Translations under genes and position numbers: made by a program | Shown here: positions 11,662 to 22,119 of the stretch, piece by piece | How positions within the stretch are numbered: the stretch's first letter is position 1 | Layout: each line of letters opens with the position of its first letter | The notes under the pieces: model-generated | The model's database searches: none | Told to the model about the DNA's origin: nothing | Seen by the model: the letters and a program-made list of their open reading frames with translations, nothing else | Origin: Puccinia triticina | Lineage: Eukaryota; Basidiomycota; Pucciniomycetes; Pucciniales; Pucciniaceae | Direction of reading: 5' to 3' | Assembly (NCBI RefSeq): GCF_026914185.1 | Contig: NC_070562.1 | Location: forward strand, 434,001-498,000 | Length of the DNA stretch: 64,000 nt

Positions 11662-12213
11662 GGTGCTTTGCTTGCTGAATTGACCGGGATGATAGTGGGA
11701 GAGGGATGGAACAAACCGGAGGGAAAAGAACACCGATTCGACCGGCGGATGGTGGGAGGGGGATGGAACAAACCTGAAGGGGAGGAGAAAAAACCAGCCG
11801 CAATATCGTTGATATTGAAGGCCGTGGGGCATTTCCGGTTCGGAATTGGCTGGCTGGGGTGATCCTGGTGGCGGCATCAATTGGACCCACGGCTTGGACA
11901 TTGGACGGTTTGTGGGGCCTTGCCTAGGCTTGCTGGTGATTGCGTGCTAGCCTACATATGTAAATATGTACGTATGAGAACTGTGCAGATAGTATCTGCA
12001 CAGTTCCCGCAGTTTTGGCAAATCCAGCAGGCCTTTCCGGTGGAAAATCCTGGCCAAGAGGGCAAGCTTTTCCGGCATGGCTGTAAGAAGCTTGCCATTC
12101 CAATGGTGCAAAGGGCGCGGGATGAATCAAAAGGAAACAGGGAGATATTGGGGAAAATGGGGAAGCGTAGGGTCCTCCCTGCCATTTGTCTCAATCCTGT
12201 AGGGCAAGACATG
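11662..12213. other. Upstream region of the SAM-like gene, short repeats only
   Basis: No gene recognised. Two direct copies of a GATRGTGGGAGRGGGATGG-like block lie at about 11690-11730 and 11748-11785, just upstream of the ATG at 11661, and may be promoter repeats. A perfect hairpin (AACTGTGCAGATA / TATCTGCACAGTT) lies near 11980-12005. Confidence 0.45.
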
Positions 12214-12288
12214 CGAATTTAGAGGCAAGTCCCTCCTTCGGAGGTCGCTACGCTCCCCCGAGGAGGGTACGCTTGTGTTAAGTTCGCA
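12214..12288. repeat. Small GC-rich hairpin element
   Basis: Compact inverted repeat with CCTCCTTCGGAGG and ending CTTGTGTTAAGTT. A similar arrangement is seen at 14258-14338 and, in intact form with target duplications, at 42595-42740. Probably a degraded MITE of that family. Confidence 0.5.
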
Positions 12289-12382
12289 GTACACCAGGGG
12301 TTCATTTCCTGGGATGCATTGCGTTGGCTTGGCCGAGGGGTCTGAAGCAGGGCAGGCTGGACCTGTCTGCCCGTAATAAATT

Positions 12383-12787
12383 ACAGTGGGTAGTTACAAT
12401 AACAGTTACTATCAGTTTTTTTTCTCCTTCAGTCTTTAATTTAAAATTCAGAACCACCTAATGATTTTTATCAGCTAGATCAAGAAGTCATAGCTCTCCT
12501 CTAATAATTGGTGAAATAATTTTCCATTTTTGTAAAAAGAATGCCTGGATATCCTTGATTACACTTCCAGTTTTTAGTTACTGGTTTTAGTTACTAGTAA
12601 CTGCAAAATTTGACACAGAATAAGGGATATCAATTTATTCTTTTGACAAAAATGGAAAATTCTTTCACCAATTTTTAGAGGAGAGCTCTGACTTCTTGAT
12701 CTAGCTGACAGAACATTTTATTTGGTTCCTAATTTTAAATTGGAGACCAAAGAAGAGGATTCATGGTTATTGTAACTACCCACCGTG
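12383..12787. repeat. Fold-back (palindromic) MITE, ~405 bp
   Basis: The ends are inverted copies: GTGGGTAGTTACAATAAC from about 12386 and its complement to about 12785. Inner arms also pair (for example TAGATCAAGAAGTCA near 12478 with TGACTTCTTGATCTA near 12690). No coding capacity. Superfamily not assigned; no clear target duplication. Confidence 0.75.
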
Positions 12788-13011
12788 GGCCGTATCTGAC
12801 AGCGGAGGTTGGCCGACAGCAGCAATGGGTCAGACATACGTTTGTCTGACCCAAAGTGTCATGCCAACACAACCAACATACTTTGGCATCGCACTTGGGT
12901 CAGCCAGGGTCATCTTACCCAGCCAACACCATGCGGCCTTGGGGAGTATTGCAGCAGAGTCAGTGTGGTAAGCCAATCCTGAATATGTTGCACCCAATAT
13001 CTAGCTTAACT

Positions 13012-13381
13012 AAGGCCCTGTTTGGCACCGATATAATTATAGGTGATATAATTGCTGATTAATTCAATAAAAAATAGAAAATTCAACATAAAGCCTCCAA
13101 ATTTTTTTTGTGGGCAACCTACAGTGCTTTTCTCTTTAACTGATTCAGCCATCTTCAGCACCATAATACCATTATATCACTTTTGACCAACATGAAGCAA
13201 TATAATGGTATTATGGTGCTGAAGATGGCTGGATAAGTTGATTCTGGGTTCACAGTTAAAGAGATCAGCACTGTAGGTTGCCTACAAAAAAAATTTGGAG
13301 GCTTTATGTTGAATTTTCTATTTTTTATTGAATTAACCGGTGATTATATCACCTATATTTATATCAGTGCCAAACGGGGCC
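13012..13381. repeat. Palindromic MITE, ~370 bp, PIF/Harbinger-like ends
   Basis: Near-perfect inverted halves. The left end reads GGCCCTGTTTGGCACCGATAT and the right end is its complement (GTGCCAAACGGGGCC). Pairing continues through AAAGCCTCCAAATTTTTTTT and CACCATAATACCATTATA to the centre near 13190. The GGCCCTGTTTGGCAC start resembles PIF/Harbinger (Tourist-like) termini. The left flank is TAA, but the right flank does not repeat it exactly. Confidence 0.75.
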
Positions 13382-14257
13382 TATTAAGCCTCTCGAACGG
13401 AGGGTCTAGGAGACCCCGCCCAGAGGGCTCTCTGTAGGAGAGGCTTACTGGCTATCCCCTCAATTTTGGCAGGAGCAGAATGGATATTTAGTGCAAAAAA
13501 AACAAAAAACAATCCTATCAAGTGTAATAAAAAAAATATAAGAAAACTGAATAGACAGTCTTTTAGCCTTTCTGTTTGCGCACATTTTGACATCTATGCC
13601 AACCTCTCAAACAAAAAACTTCAATCCCTAGTGGCAAAAGTATCCTGGACTCTATTTTGAGGTAGCAAAACAAAATTCAAAACCATGTATTGGGTTCTGA
13701 AGATCCATCTGTGGATGCGCATTTGCTGACATGGAATTTCTGGCCATTGCCAAGTTTGTTTGTTCCACCCACAAGGTGTACACAAATTGATACGGAGTTG
13801 TGACAAGAGAGGGGTTGATCTTCGTTGATGGAATGCTTCTTTCCCTGACTCAGACCTAACCAGAAGCTTTTGGACCTCGGAAACAATTAAAACTGGTGCT
13901 TCAAAGATGTCCGGCCAGAGCTGGCCAGAGCGGAGCAGGGTGATCTCAGGATACTAAATATCAAAGATCTACAACCTGGAAAGCCTGCAAATTGATGGAT
14001 CCGCAGGAACTACAAGCAATGCAGGCTTGTGAATCCTTGTGCAGGTCCAGTTTTTGAAAGGCTATTGTTTGAAAAATTATGAAAAATAAATCAATGGCAA
14101 TAGAAAAATTCTGACCTGACAGGATTGTAGAAGAGATGCTAAAGGTTCAGAAAGCTGTGGCTCAGAACTATAGAGGGCTGGGGACAGAGCTATTAAAAAG
14201 CTAAAAAACCTTACAGCCAAATTGTACTTTCTGCTCCCGCTTGAAATCTGAGATAAT

Positions 14258-14338
14258 CCGCAAGTTCCTCCCTGCGGGGGGGCCGCTTCACGGCCAGCAC
14301 AGCGAGCCTCCCACCAGGTGGGACTTGTGTTAAGTTAG
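14258..14338. repeat. GC-rich hairpin, degraded MITE
   Basis: Segment with CAAGTTCCTCCCTGCGGGG and ending GGGACTTGTGTTAAGTTAG, the same right end as the flanked MITE at 42595-42740. Left end is eroded. Confidence 0.5.
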
Positions 14339-14428
14339 CTTCAATATAACATCCTCTGGACTACTCAAGCCCCCACCTCCCTCAAGGATCAATACTAGGA
14401 CAACTCACACCAAGGACAGACCCCATTT

Positions 14429-14874
14429 CAAGGGTAAAAGCGCTGCGCTTCAAAAAGCGCAGCACAGCGGTTTTGGTGGCCGCTGCGCTGCGCTGAAAGT
14501 AGCAGCCCCGCCCGCTGCACTGCCGCTTTTTGGGTCTGGCAAGAAGCAGGGACCCGCTACTTTCAGCGGTAGCGCAGCAGAACCATTGCTGCACTACTGC
14601 TTTTTGAGCTGGCCGCGTAGCGCTCCCCCGCTGCCAGCCAAAAAAGTGCAGCGCAGCTGTTTTGGTGGCCGCTGTGCGGCGCTGAAAGGAGTGGCCCCAC
14701 CCGCTGCGCTACCACTTTTTGGGTTGGGAAAAAAGCGGGACCCCACTATTTTCAGCGGTAGCGCAGCGGGACTGGCGCTGCGCTACCGCTTTTTGGGCTG
14801 ACCGCGCAGCGGTTCCCCGCTGCGCTGCGCTGAAAGACCGCTTTTTTGTAGCGCAGCGCAGCGTTTCAGCCTTG
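14429..14874. mobile_element. AGCGCAGCG-rich inverted-repeat element, 446 bp
   Basis: Ends are CAAGGGTAAAAGCGCTGCGCT (14429) and, inverted, CAAGGCTGAAACGCTGCGC (14874), flanked by a perfect 7-bp direct repeat CCCATTT (14422-14428, 14875-14881). Inside are two ~188-bp units rich in GCGCTGCGCT and its complement, able to form many short hairpins. No coding capacity. It has inserted in the LTR at 12964-15630. The end sequences match those of the larger element at 60791-63465. The CAAGG start recalls hAT ends, but the 7-bp duplication is not the usual 8. Confidence 0.75.
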
Positions 14875-15781
14875 CCCATTTCCTGTTTCTCCCTTTTCCC
14901 ACCTCCTGGATACCCACCTACACCAATTCAATATTCCTCAATCAGCTCCCAGCTAGGCACAAGTAGAAGAAAGTCACCCATCAGACAGAGCCAGCCTATT
15001 AGGAAAGACCCTGGATATTCATCATCTTTTACTCCCTTCCCAATCCAGCATAACAACCCCATCTTGTCATTAGCCACACATGTAATAACCATAGAGATCC
15101 CATCTTGGTTACTCCCTGTCCCCTTTTGGTTTCAGCCCTTCCCTTTTTAGTGCATCATATGATATGTAATCTCTTTCTTCTGATGTTTCATTGTCTCTCC
15201 ACATTCCAGCCTCTTTCCAGAAATTTCCATCCCCAAAGCAATTTCAGCCTCAGTCCCTTGGTTGAGAATTTTCCCCGTTTCATCTTTTCTTTCAACCACA
15301 ACTCAGCCCCATAATATTTTGTATATAGTCTGACCTCTTTGGCTTTACCTTCTGTTCCTCATCAGATCTTGCCACAGAAATTCAGATAACTGGTCACTAT
15401 TCATTAGGCTAGCATATGCCAGTAACTCAGATAGGACAAGCTTGTTACATCCTTGATTCCTACTATTAGATTGGTATACATATTAAAGTAAACCCTACAG
15501 ACATACCTCAAGAATTCAATAGCCACAATTTTCCTCAAGAGTCCATATTCTTATATTCTTTTTCTTGTTCCCCTGAGATCAAGCACCAAATCCCTCTCAA
15601 GCTCTATTCTTCCCTCAGAGTAGTTCCACAAGTGGTGTTCCAACAGTGGCTGAAGATATTTAGTTTCAGTCCTTACTTTTATTTCCTAGTCTAATGTAGG
15701 TACAGGATTAGCTAGTGAGCTCATAAGACCTTATACTTAACAAAGTGCTTACCTTAACACTTAATCACATACCTTTAACAC

Positions 15782-16129
15782 GTAAGCCCCCATTCCTGGA
15801 GTCTTACAAGAACCTATCACAAGACCACCCCAGCTTGTGACACTTCCTGCCCACTTAGTTCAAGTCCGTTTTCCCCTTCCTAGCCGCTAGAGATCCTGTT
15901 CCCCACATCTCTCCGGCTAGGTAAGACTTTTCCCTTTCCCTTCTTCTCCTTCAGTTCCCTGGTTGTACATACTGAGAGATCCTGTTCCCCACATCTCTCC
16001 GGCTAGCCTCTCTTTCCCTCATCTGCAAAGAAGCCACCTGTGAACTAGATTTCCTCCAGAGACTCAAGTCTTGCCCCTCCAAGCCCCTTTCTCCTGTCAA
16101 CAGTGAAGGACTCATCTCAAGTCCTTACA
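15782..16129 (+). repeat. Solo LTR, related to the LTRs of the gag-only element
   Basis: Begins GTAAGCCCCC (a first T appears lost), ends AAGTCCTTACA, and is flanked by perfect 5-bp repeats AACAC (15777-15781 and 16130-16134). It carries two copies of AGAGATCCTGTTCCCCACAT followed by CTCTCCGGCTAG, separated by a 56-nt intron-like segment starting GTAAGA at 15921. The same layout is found in the LTRs at 26270, 29232 and 62272. Confidence 0.75.
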
Positions 16130-16200
16130 AACACCACCTTACAACACTACCACCTTACACAAATTTCCTTCAACAACTTATTCTGAACTATCCTTTAGGC

Positions 16201-16406
16201 AATGCTGAAACAAATACAATACATGGAGTGTATCTGGTAAACGTTTTTCCATTGAAGATGAAGACCTACATGTCCTATCTTTTGTTTTTAGCAATTATTG
16301 TATATATGATGGCTGAAAACAAAAAATAGGATGTCTAGGTCTCCATCTTCAATGAAAAATGTTTACCAGATACACTCCATGTATTGTATTTGTTTCAGCG
16401 TTGATA
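16201..16406. repeat. Palindromic MITE, ~205 bp
   Basis: Two ~85-bp inverted arms: the left has GCTGAAACAAATACAATACA and GGAGTGTATCTGGTAAAC, the right is the complement ending near 16404. The centre contains AATTATTGTATATATGATGG. No coding capacity. Confidence 0.75.
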
Positions 16407-16547
16407 GGCTATCTACTTTTAACAACCAAATACTCAGCTTACAGAGCACCTCCTCACCTGCTTCTATCCATTCACTTAAAAATTGACCCTTGAATATGAA
16501 TAGACACTTTAGATAACTCTCAGTCTCATTATCTACCTAGAACAATA

Positions 16548-17200
16548 TTGGAGTCAGCTATAGAAAAATTTGTTGTGCCCTCATTTGTTGGATTTTCAAG
16601 AGAGACCAACCTTGTGAAAATACCTACTACTGGAGAACTTGGACCTAACACTTTGGAACCTGGAGAACAACCCAACCTTGGATCAGCTCAAATCAACCCT
16701 GGATACACAGGACAACCTCAGCAAGAAACCCATGTGGCATGGACCCACCCACTTTGGAGTAAATTACTAAAACACTTTCTACCTGGAATGCTCAAAAACC
16801 TTCACCATTCTTTTCCAAAAGCCATTTCCCTTATAAGCCAGCTCAGCAAGATAGGGATTGGACCACTGTCAAATACAACTACTGTCATCAAATGGGCCAC
16901 TCTTTCTCTAGGTACAACCAGGCCAACTTGGATGAGATAAATGGAAGGTTCAAGAAGGAAGGTAACAATGTAAGGTTGCCTCATGGAACCATAATACCCT
17001 GGGAAAGAAACAGAGCTTACAAGTTTGCAGTAGATCAATACTACCAAGACCAAAAGCAACCTGGAATTATCAACCTACCTCCCAGAAATCTTAAAATTGG
17101 ACCAAACTCTGAACCTCAGACCTCTCTTGGACAACTGGAAGAAATAGACCCCGCTGAAGATCTCTCCACCTATGAATCTGAAGTTGGAAAAAGGACCACA
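16548..17200 (+). pseudogene. Degenerate Ty3 gag fragment
   Basis: Frames broken by shifts. The recognisable part is a zinc-knuckle relic (YCHQMGHSFSRY) followed by LPHGTIIPWERNR. This corresponds to the LPNGALIPWDSSRPIR-type segment after the knuckle in the Gag at 19566-21680. The inverted copy at 17215-17625 retains the better knuckle start (CNYCHQMGHS). No protease or pol follows. Confidence 0.65.
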
Positions 17201-17625
17201 AGTGGAAAGGAATATTGGTGGAGAGATCTTCATTGGGGTCTCTTTCTTCCAATTGTCCAAGAGAGGTCTGAGGCTCAGAGGTTGGTCCAGTTTTATGAGT
17301 TCCAGGAGGTAGGTTGATAATTCCAGTTTGCTTTTGGTCTTGGTGGTATTGATCTACTAGCTCTGTTTCTTTCACAGGGTACCATAGCTCAATCAGGCAA
17401 CCTTACATTATTATCTTCCTTCTTGAATCTTCCATTTAGCTCATCCAAGTTGACCTGGTTTCACAAAGAGAAAGAGTGGCCCATTTGATGACAGTAGTTG
17501 CATTTGACAGTGGTCCAATCCCTATCTTGCTGAGCTGGCTTATAAGCAAAATGTCTTTTGGAAAAGAATGGTGAAGGTTTTTGAGCATTCCAGGTAGAGA
17601 GTGTTTTAGTAAGCTCTTCCACTTC
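16755..17625. repeat. Large inverted duplication of a gag segment
   Basis: About 16755-17195 and 17215-17625 are reverse complements of each other with scattered mismatches and one deletion. For example CCTTCACCATTCTTTTCCAA near 16800 returns inverted near 17565, and TCATCAAATGGGCCACTCTT near 16887 returns inverted near 17480. The spacer is only about 20 bp. Confidence 0.85.
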
Positions 17626-18402
17626 TGTTCTGACTGTTGGGTTTATTAGGGGTGGAAGTAGGATTTTCTGGAATATTATACTCCATACCTGTCCAGGATT
17701 TTCTTGTTTCCATGGCTGATCTTGATTCTACTTCCTTGCTATTATATTCCAGGATGACTTGATTGCTAGGTCAGATTACTCCACCATCCTTGGAAGATAT
17801 CATTTGGCTGTCCTTCATAAGATACCTAGTGATATTCTACTCCAGGTCTTCATGTAGATATTCCAAGAGGAGGTCCTAGGTTTCTTCCAAGCTAGATGCA
17901 TAGCCCATCCTGACCAGGTAGTGAGTGATTATTGTAAACTAGGGTTTAAGGGCGGCTCCGCCGCCCTGTGACCACTAATTCTGTGTCAACTGCAGAGCTT
18001 ATCTAGAAAGTCCCGACATATTTGCATATCACTATGGGAACAATTTGAGAAAGGTCAAATGAAGTCGCTGCTTTGTGACCCCGGGGGGAGCCTGGTGTAG
18101 TACTCATGTCAACACTAAAAAAAGTGTTGGTGCCTCAATTCCAAACTCCCAGCACACTACTGAGAGAAACATTTAATTATGCACAATAAAGATCTAATTT
18201 AAGACATATCTTTTAACTGCATTGAGGAGATCTTTTGATTTTCCAATTTGGAAAATAGCCAAATTATCTGGAGAAGTCCCTTGTGACAAGGCTATGTACA
18301 ATTGACCATGGGAAAAAACCTGAGACTTCAATAGAAGTACTACATTATTCAATGTTTGGCCCTAGCTCTTATTAATAGTCATTGAGAAACATGCTACTAC
18401 GG

Positions 18403-19250
18403 TGTGGTGATCAAACTGGTGGAGGCCGTGAAAAGGCGCAAAATCAAGAAATCACCCCCTCTCAGGATCATGATACACAGTTTCATCAAGCCCCGGCGTT
18501 TCAGGATCAAGACTCAGTCTGGCTCTCTTGGTTCCCCCTTCTATCCCCTTGTCTTTGCTGTTTCTCTCCTATTTTTTTTCCCAGTTTTCAGTTTCCTTGT
18601 TTTTGTTTCCTGTTCTTTTCTTTTCTTTTGTTTCTTTTTCTTCTTTGTTTTCTTTCTCTCTTTTGTTTCTCATTTGCGCGCGTTGGATGGGAGTGTAGGT
18701 GGTGGGTTGGGTGTGTTTTGTTTCTTTTTTTGTTTGTTGCTTGTTGGTGCTGTTGTGTTGTGGTTTCTGCTCCATTCCGGCTTCTTCGGTTGTAGAGCGC
18801 GCGCGGCGGGCACGAGGGCCTGTCGCATGAGCTGTCACCAACCCTGAGTCTAAGTTCAGCCGAACTTAGAGGAGGGGTCGGCATGGTACCTCTTTTGGAT
18901 CCAAGAAAAGTATTGTCACGATTTGAGAGCTTATTTTCTGTCTGAGTTTTGAGTACCGAATACTTCTGAGTCTATTGATCCTGTTGGAGTTTCTTTTTCC
19001 CCGACGCACCTTGCGCATAGTTCCGAGACCCCTTCCCGTATCTTTTCCACAGAGATTCTTCCGCCCCTTTCTTTTCCTCCTAAAAACCCTCAACACCGCC
19101 GAGGGGTATTCCATCCCCTCGTCCTCTCAAAATCCCTACCCACCCGCTATCTGTCAGATTCTATGACTCACTTCCGGATCAACTCACAAGGGCAGCTTTT
19201 CTGAACCATCCCCTCAGCCCGCTGTCTACCGCGCACAGGTAGAAGCGCCA
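18403..19250 (+). repeat. 5' LTR of the 11.6-kb Ty3 element
   Basis: Starts TGTGGTGATCAAACTGG, ends TAGAAGCGCCA (shared bases continue to ATA). The same sequence is found at 25845-26269 plus 29560-29990. It contains a long T-rich tract (about 18560-18670) and a short inverted repeat CTAAGTTCAGCCGAACTTAG near 18851. Confidence 0.92.
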
Positions 19251-19254
19251 TATT

Positions 19255-19304
19255 TGGTCCCCCAAGCCGGGATCAAACCAGCGACCTCAAGATTTACAGT
19301 CTTG
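19255..19304 (+). promoter_or_regulatory. Primer binding site extended to 50 nt of tRNA-Tyr complement
   Basis: Begins TGGTCCCCCAAGCCGGGA four bases after the LTR. Read as its complement, the stretch gives a tRNA 3' half: anticodon stem-loop CAAGA-CTGTAAA-TCTTG (GTA anticodon, Tyr), variable loop, T arm GCTGG-TTTGATC-CCGGC, acceptor strand and terminal CCA. An ordinary site would stop after about 18 nt. There is no tRNA intron after the anticodon, so the source looks like mature tRNA. Confidence 0.85.
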
Positions 19305-19447
19305 CCTCAGGATTTCAAGACGACTGGTTCTTGGGCTCTCTCCTTTAGCTTCGTTTCAGGATCTTCGTTTCAGGAACAAGAACTCGAATTTTCTTTGTTT
19401 TTTTTTTCTGTTTTTTTGTGTTACCAGCGGGGCACAGGAGTATTCAA

Positions 19448-19520
19448 GTAAGTCCCCTCCATAGTAGCACCTCCGGGCTTTTCTACACTCGTCGTTAGCA
19501 TTACCCGCCACGCTGTGAGC
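19448..19520 (+). repeat. Repeated leader module, copy 1 of 4
   Basis: GTAAGTCCCCTCC, then GCACCTCCGGG, then CCGCCAC and GTGAGC, spanning 67 nt from GTAAGT to GTGAGC. It lies between the LTR and the gag start. The other copies are at 21959, 22408 and 25671. Confidence 0.75.
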
Positions 19521-19565
19521 CGCAAATCCGTCGTCTGCCTTTCTTTTATCCTAGGACGTTACACA

Positions 19566-21680
19566 ATGGTCAAGATCAAGGCTCCAAACAAAAGGCTCTG
19601 TTTCGACGGTACCAAAGTCGAGAGGTTCATTGAGACCTACGAAATGGTAGCCAGTCTGGATGAAGCGACTGAGCTCGATATGGCGAAGCAAATTCGTCTC
19701 TTTCTAGCGAACGATGATCTTCTGGACGTTCTAGAGACTTTGGACGGCTTCAATCCTCCGGACTGGCCTAAGCTGAAGGCGGCAATGGTCGCCTACTGGG
19801 GAAAAGTGGATACCGCGAGGTTCACGACGCGTGATTTAAGCTCTCTCGTCCAGAATTGGTCGGCGAAAGGCGGAGTTGCCTCGGCGGCAGACTATCAGGT
19901 CTTCCGGCAGAGCTGGGAACCCATTCAGTCCTATCTGTTGTCTAAAGCGCATATCGATTCAGTCGAGGAGATTCGTAACTCGTATTATCAATCATTTGCC
20001 ACTTCGGTTCAAGATGAGATTCGAAGAAAGTTGATCAGGGACGGGACGATGGTTACCACTCTTGACAATCGGTTTAAGTTACCCACTTTTAAAATTCTCA
20101 AGGAGGCAGCGGATGCTGTGATGAAGGAACAGACCGCGCTCACCTTCGAGGAGTCTAAGACCAGTCAACCGGTCATTTCGTCTCCGTTTCAAGAAGGGAA
20201 CTCCGTGATGAAAAAGATGGGAGAAGCTCAGCGTCCCCAGGAAGTTGTTTCTGCGAACAAGCCCGCCCCAAGCATGGACGAGTTGTCCAGGTTGTTTGAG
20301 GCCTTCGAGCAAAAGATAGATCAGAAGCTCGCCGCGGTTCCGGGAAAAAGGTCACAGAATCCGGGAGGACGCCCACCGATGGTCTGTTTCTACTGTCACC
20401 GTGAAGGACACGGCACCGCCAGATGTTTCGAGCTTCAAAAAGATAAGGACGACCATCTAGTCGAGCAGAAAGGTACAAATTTCTTTCTCCCGAATGGGGC
20501 GCTTATTCCCTGGGATTCTAGTCGACCGATTCGCCATGTAGTGGCGTCTTTTCAACCCGCTCGGACCCAACAGGCGACAGTGGAACCTGCAGCTGATTTT
20601 AAAGTCGGGTGCGGATCCCTTCATCCGTGGTATCCGCCCGCCGTCTCGTCTCAGTCCTTTTCAGGAGCTTATCAAGCAGATCCGGCGGGAAGAAAAAGGC
20701 ACGAGGACCCTAAGCTCTATAAGGCCCCTTCGGTTCCCAGTAGCGCCGCAAAAAGGCCTATTCGTCGTGCCCCGTCCCCTAAGCCGCAAGAGGCACAGTC
20801 CATGGAGGAGGAACCGGAGCTCTTTGAACGAGGTGTTGGTGCGGAGGGCACTGCCGAACCGTCGGTGGGACGCCCAGAAGTTTCGCCTCAAGCGGCCAAT
20901 AAGCCGCCAGGTCCTAAGGTGCGCTTTGATCAACGCGACGTGGCGCGTGATTACCCGAATGCGGTCGATGGCGCTCTCAAGAAGATCTTCGACTTACCTG
21001 TACCTCACATGACGGTAGCCGAATTGCTTGCTCTCGCTCCTACTGTCGCTGAAGGCGTCAAGAAATGGGTTTCGCGCCGGCGCGTGGAGGTCGGGTCTGA
21101 AGAAATCAAAGTCAATTCAGGCATATTGGCGGAAGGAGACGAGAGGCGAGAGTTGGCAGGGGACCCTAACCTGTACTCCTGTCCTTTGGGGTACTTGTCT
21201 TGTCTCGTGGGCGAAGACGAAACGCCTGCGACTCCTCTCATAGATTCGGGATCTCAGCTTTATTTGATTTCGGACTCGATGGCGAACAAGTTCAACCTGA
21301 GCCCACGAGTTAACTTTCTATCAGCAGTCTACGGCATCAACAATCAAGCGTGTGAACTGATAGGTGTGGCGGAGGATGTCCCAATCCGTGTGGGGAAGAC
21401 TGTCGATAAGACTTGTCATTTTTGGATTACTCGCAATGACGGACCGCTGATTCTGGGGCGCCCTTTCTTGATGGATGTCGCCGCTACTCTCTCCTTCAAC
21501 CCGCAATCTGGCGAGAAGATCATCATTCCCGATGCAAACGGTCGGGATATTGAGCTGTCCCTATGTTCCACTGGATCTGGACGATGGGAGCGAGAATTCC
21601 CAGGTCAGGGGCGCAAGGCCGTGCTGACGCATGTGGCGCAACTCCCTGGCGAATCTGAGGACGACCGTCCTTTTTTATGA
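19566..21680 (+). CDS. Ty3 Gag-aspartic protease polyprotein, 704 aa
   Basis: Start chosen at ATG 19566 (ACACAATGG context); an upstream in-frame extension begins only with GTG. The Gag core occupies the N-terminal third. A coiled-coil-like, charged stretch precedes the CCHC knuckle CFYCHREGHGTARC near residue 273, followed by LPNGALIPWDSSRPIRHV. A Pro/Glu-rich linker leads to a retropepsin domain with LIDSGS near residue 560 and ILGRPF about 80 residues later. The frame is complete. Unlike classical Ty3, the protease is at the end of the Gag frame and pol is in a separate downstream frame. Product: capsid and nucleocapsid proteins plus the enzyme that matures them. Confidence 0.9.
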   Translation: MVKIKAPNKRLCFDGTKVERFIETYEMVASLDEATELDMAKQIRLFLANDDLLDVLETLDGFNPPDWPKLKAAMVAYWGKVDTARFTTRDLSSLVQNWSAKGGVASAADYQVFRQSWEPIQSYLLSKAHIDSVEEIRNSYYQSFATSVQDEIRRKLIRDGTMVTTLDNRFKLPTFKILKEAADAVMKEQTALTFEESKTSQPVISSPFQEGNSVMKKMGEAQRPQEVVSANKPAPSMDELSRLFEAFEQKIDQKLAAVPGKRSQNPGGRPPMVCFYCHREGHGTARCFELQKDKDDHLVEQKGTNFFLPNGALIPWDSSRPIRHVVASFQPARTQQATVEPAADFKVGCGSLHPWYPPAVSSQSFSGAYQADPAGRKRHEDPKLYKAPSVPSSAAKRPIRRAPSPKPQEAQSMEEEPELFERGVGAEGTAEPSVGRPEVSPQAANKPPGPKVRFDQRDVARDYPNAVDGALKKIFDLPVPHMTVAELLALAPTVAEGVKKWVSRRRVEVGSEEIKVNSGILAEGDERRELAGDPNLYSCPLGYLSCLVGEDETPATPLIDSGSQLYLISDSMANKFNLSPRVNFLSAVYGINNQACELIGVAEDVPIRVGKTVDKTCHFWITRNDGPLILGRPFLMDVAATLSFNPQSGEKIIIPDANGRDIELSLCSTGSGRWEREFPGQGRKAVLTHVAQLPGESEDDRPFL

Positions 21681-21975
21681 TCTCAGTTGGTTTGGTTTAC
21701 GGCGGTGTTAATCTAGATCCTCGTGCTCGCGTCGTCGAATCAACTCAAAACCCAGAGGATTACTGGCCCGTTTTTCCTATTCCATTTTTTCCTATCAATC
21801 AGCAAAACAGAAAACCCAAAAAACATCTCAAGATAATCAAAAGCCTCAAAAATAAGATTTTGGCTCAGTTTCATTTCAGTTTTAAATCTCAAGTGTACAA
21901 CAGAAGAGGCGCAGTGGAGGAGGAAACTGGAGTTCCGTGGAGGCAGCTAGAACTGAAAGTAAGTCCTCCCAGTTT
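21681..21975 (+). other. Gap between Gag-protease and pol frames
   Basis: About 295 nt with no shared frame. Pol is in a different frame from Gag-protease and is not simply reached by a one-base slip, because the intervening frames are not both open. The segment ends with copy 2 of the repeated module, whose ATGCACCTCC could supply the pol start codon. Confidence 0.55.
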
Positions 21976-22068
21976 ATGCACCTCCAGGGTATCTACTACC
22001 GTTGTAAAAGCCCTACCTCGCGCCACTCTTGTGTAAAAGCCCTACCTCGCGCCACTCTTGTGAGCCTC
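21959..22068 (+). repeat. Repeated module, copy 2 of 4, with internal 30-bp tandem duplication
   Basis: GTAAGTCCTCCC, TATGCACCTCCAGGG, then GTAAAAGCCCTACCTCGCGC twice in tandem (about 22004-22062), then GTGAGCCTCC. Without the extra tandem unit the GTAAGT to GTGAGC distance is about 72 nt. Confidence 0.8.
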
Positions 22069-22119
22069 CATCCTTCGCCGGTCTTTATCGACAGATACCG
22101 GCAACTCTCAGCGACGAAT

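Larger units (their letters stand above)
12964..15630 (+). repeat. LTR of a degraded Ty3-like element, enlarged by insertions
   Basis: Starts TGTGGTAAGCCAATCCTGA and ends GAGTAGTTCCACA, matching both ends of the 1011-bp solo LTR at 32654-33664. The extra length comes from inserted elements: the palindrome at 13012-13381, the AGCGC element at 14429-14874, a GC-rich hairpin at 14258-14338, and possibly others between 13390 and 14250 where no other feature is seen. A TATA-like GTATATAG lies near 15320. A candidate primer site starts TGGTGTTCCAACAG at 15633. Confidence 0.7.
15631..17938 (+). mobile_element. Internal remains of degraded Ty3-like element
   Basis: Downstream of the LTR at 12964-15630. 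It holds a leader invaded by a solo LTR (15782-16129) and a palindromic MITE (16201-16406), then gag sequence (16548-17200) followed by its own inverted copy. From about 17630 to 17938 no feature is recognised. The region ends at the Helitron terminus. Confidence 0.55.

Noticed and set aside
12836..12862. GGGTCAGACATACG/TTTGTCTGACCC palindrome as a terminator
   Set aside because: A perfect short hairpin, but in a eukaryotic repeat region without a gene beside it; no basis for a terminator call.
18569..18847. Phe/Leu-rich frames over the T-rich tract of the LTR (repeated at 25980-26270)
   Set aside because: Low-complexity T-rich LTR sequence; hydrophobicity comes from composition, and both copies are non-coding LTR.
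19254..19451. Short open frame starting MVPQAGIKPATSRF over the primer site
   Set aside because: It is the translation of tRNA-Tyr complement and leader; frames of this kind are a known artefact of primer sites.
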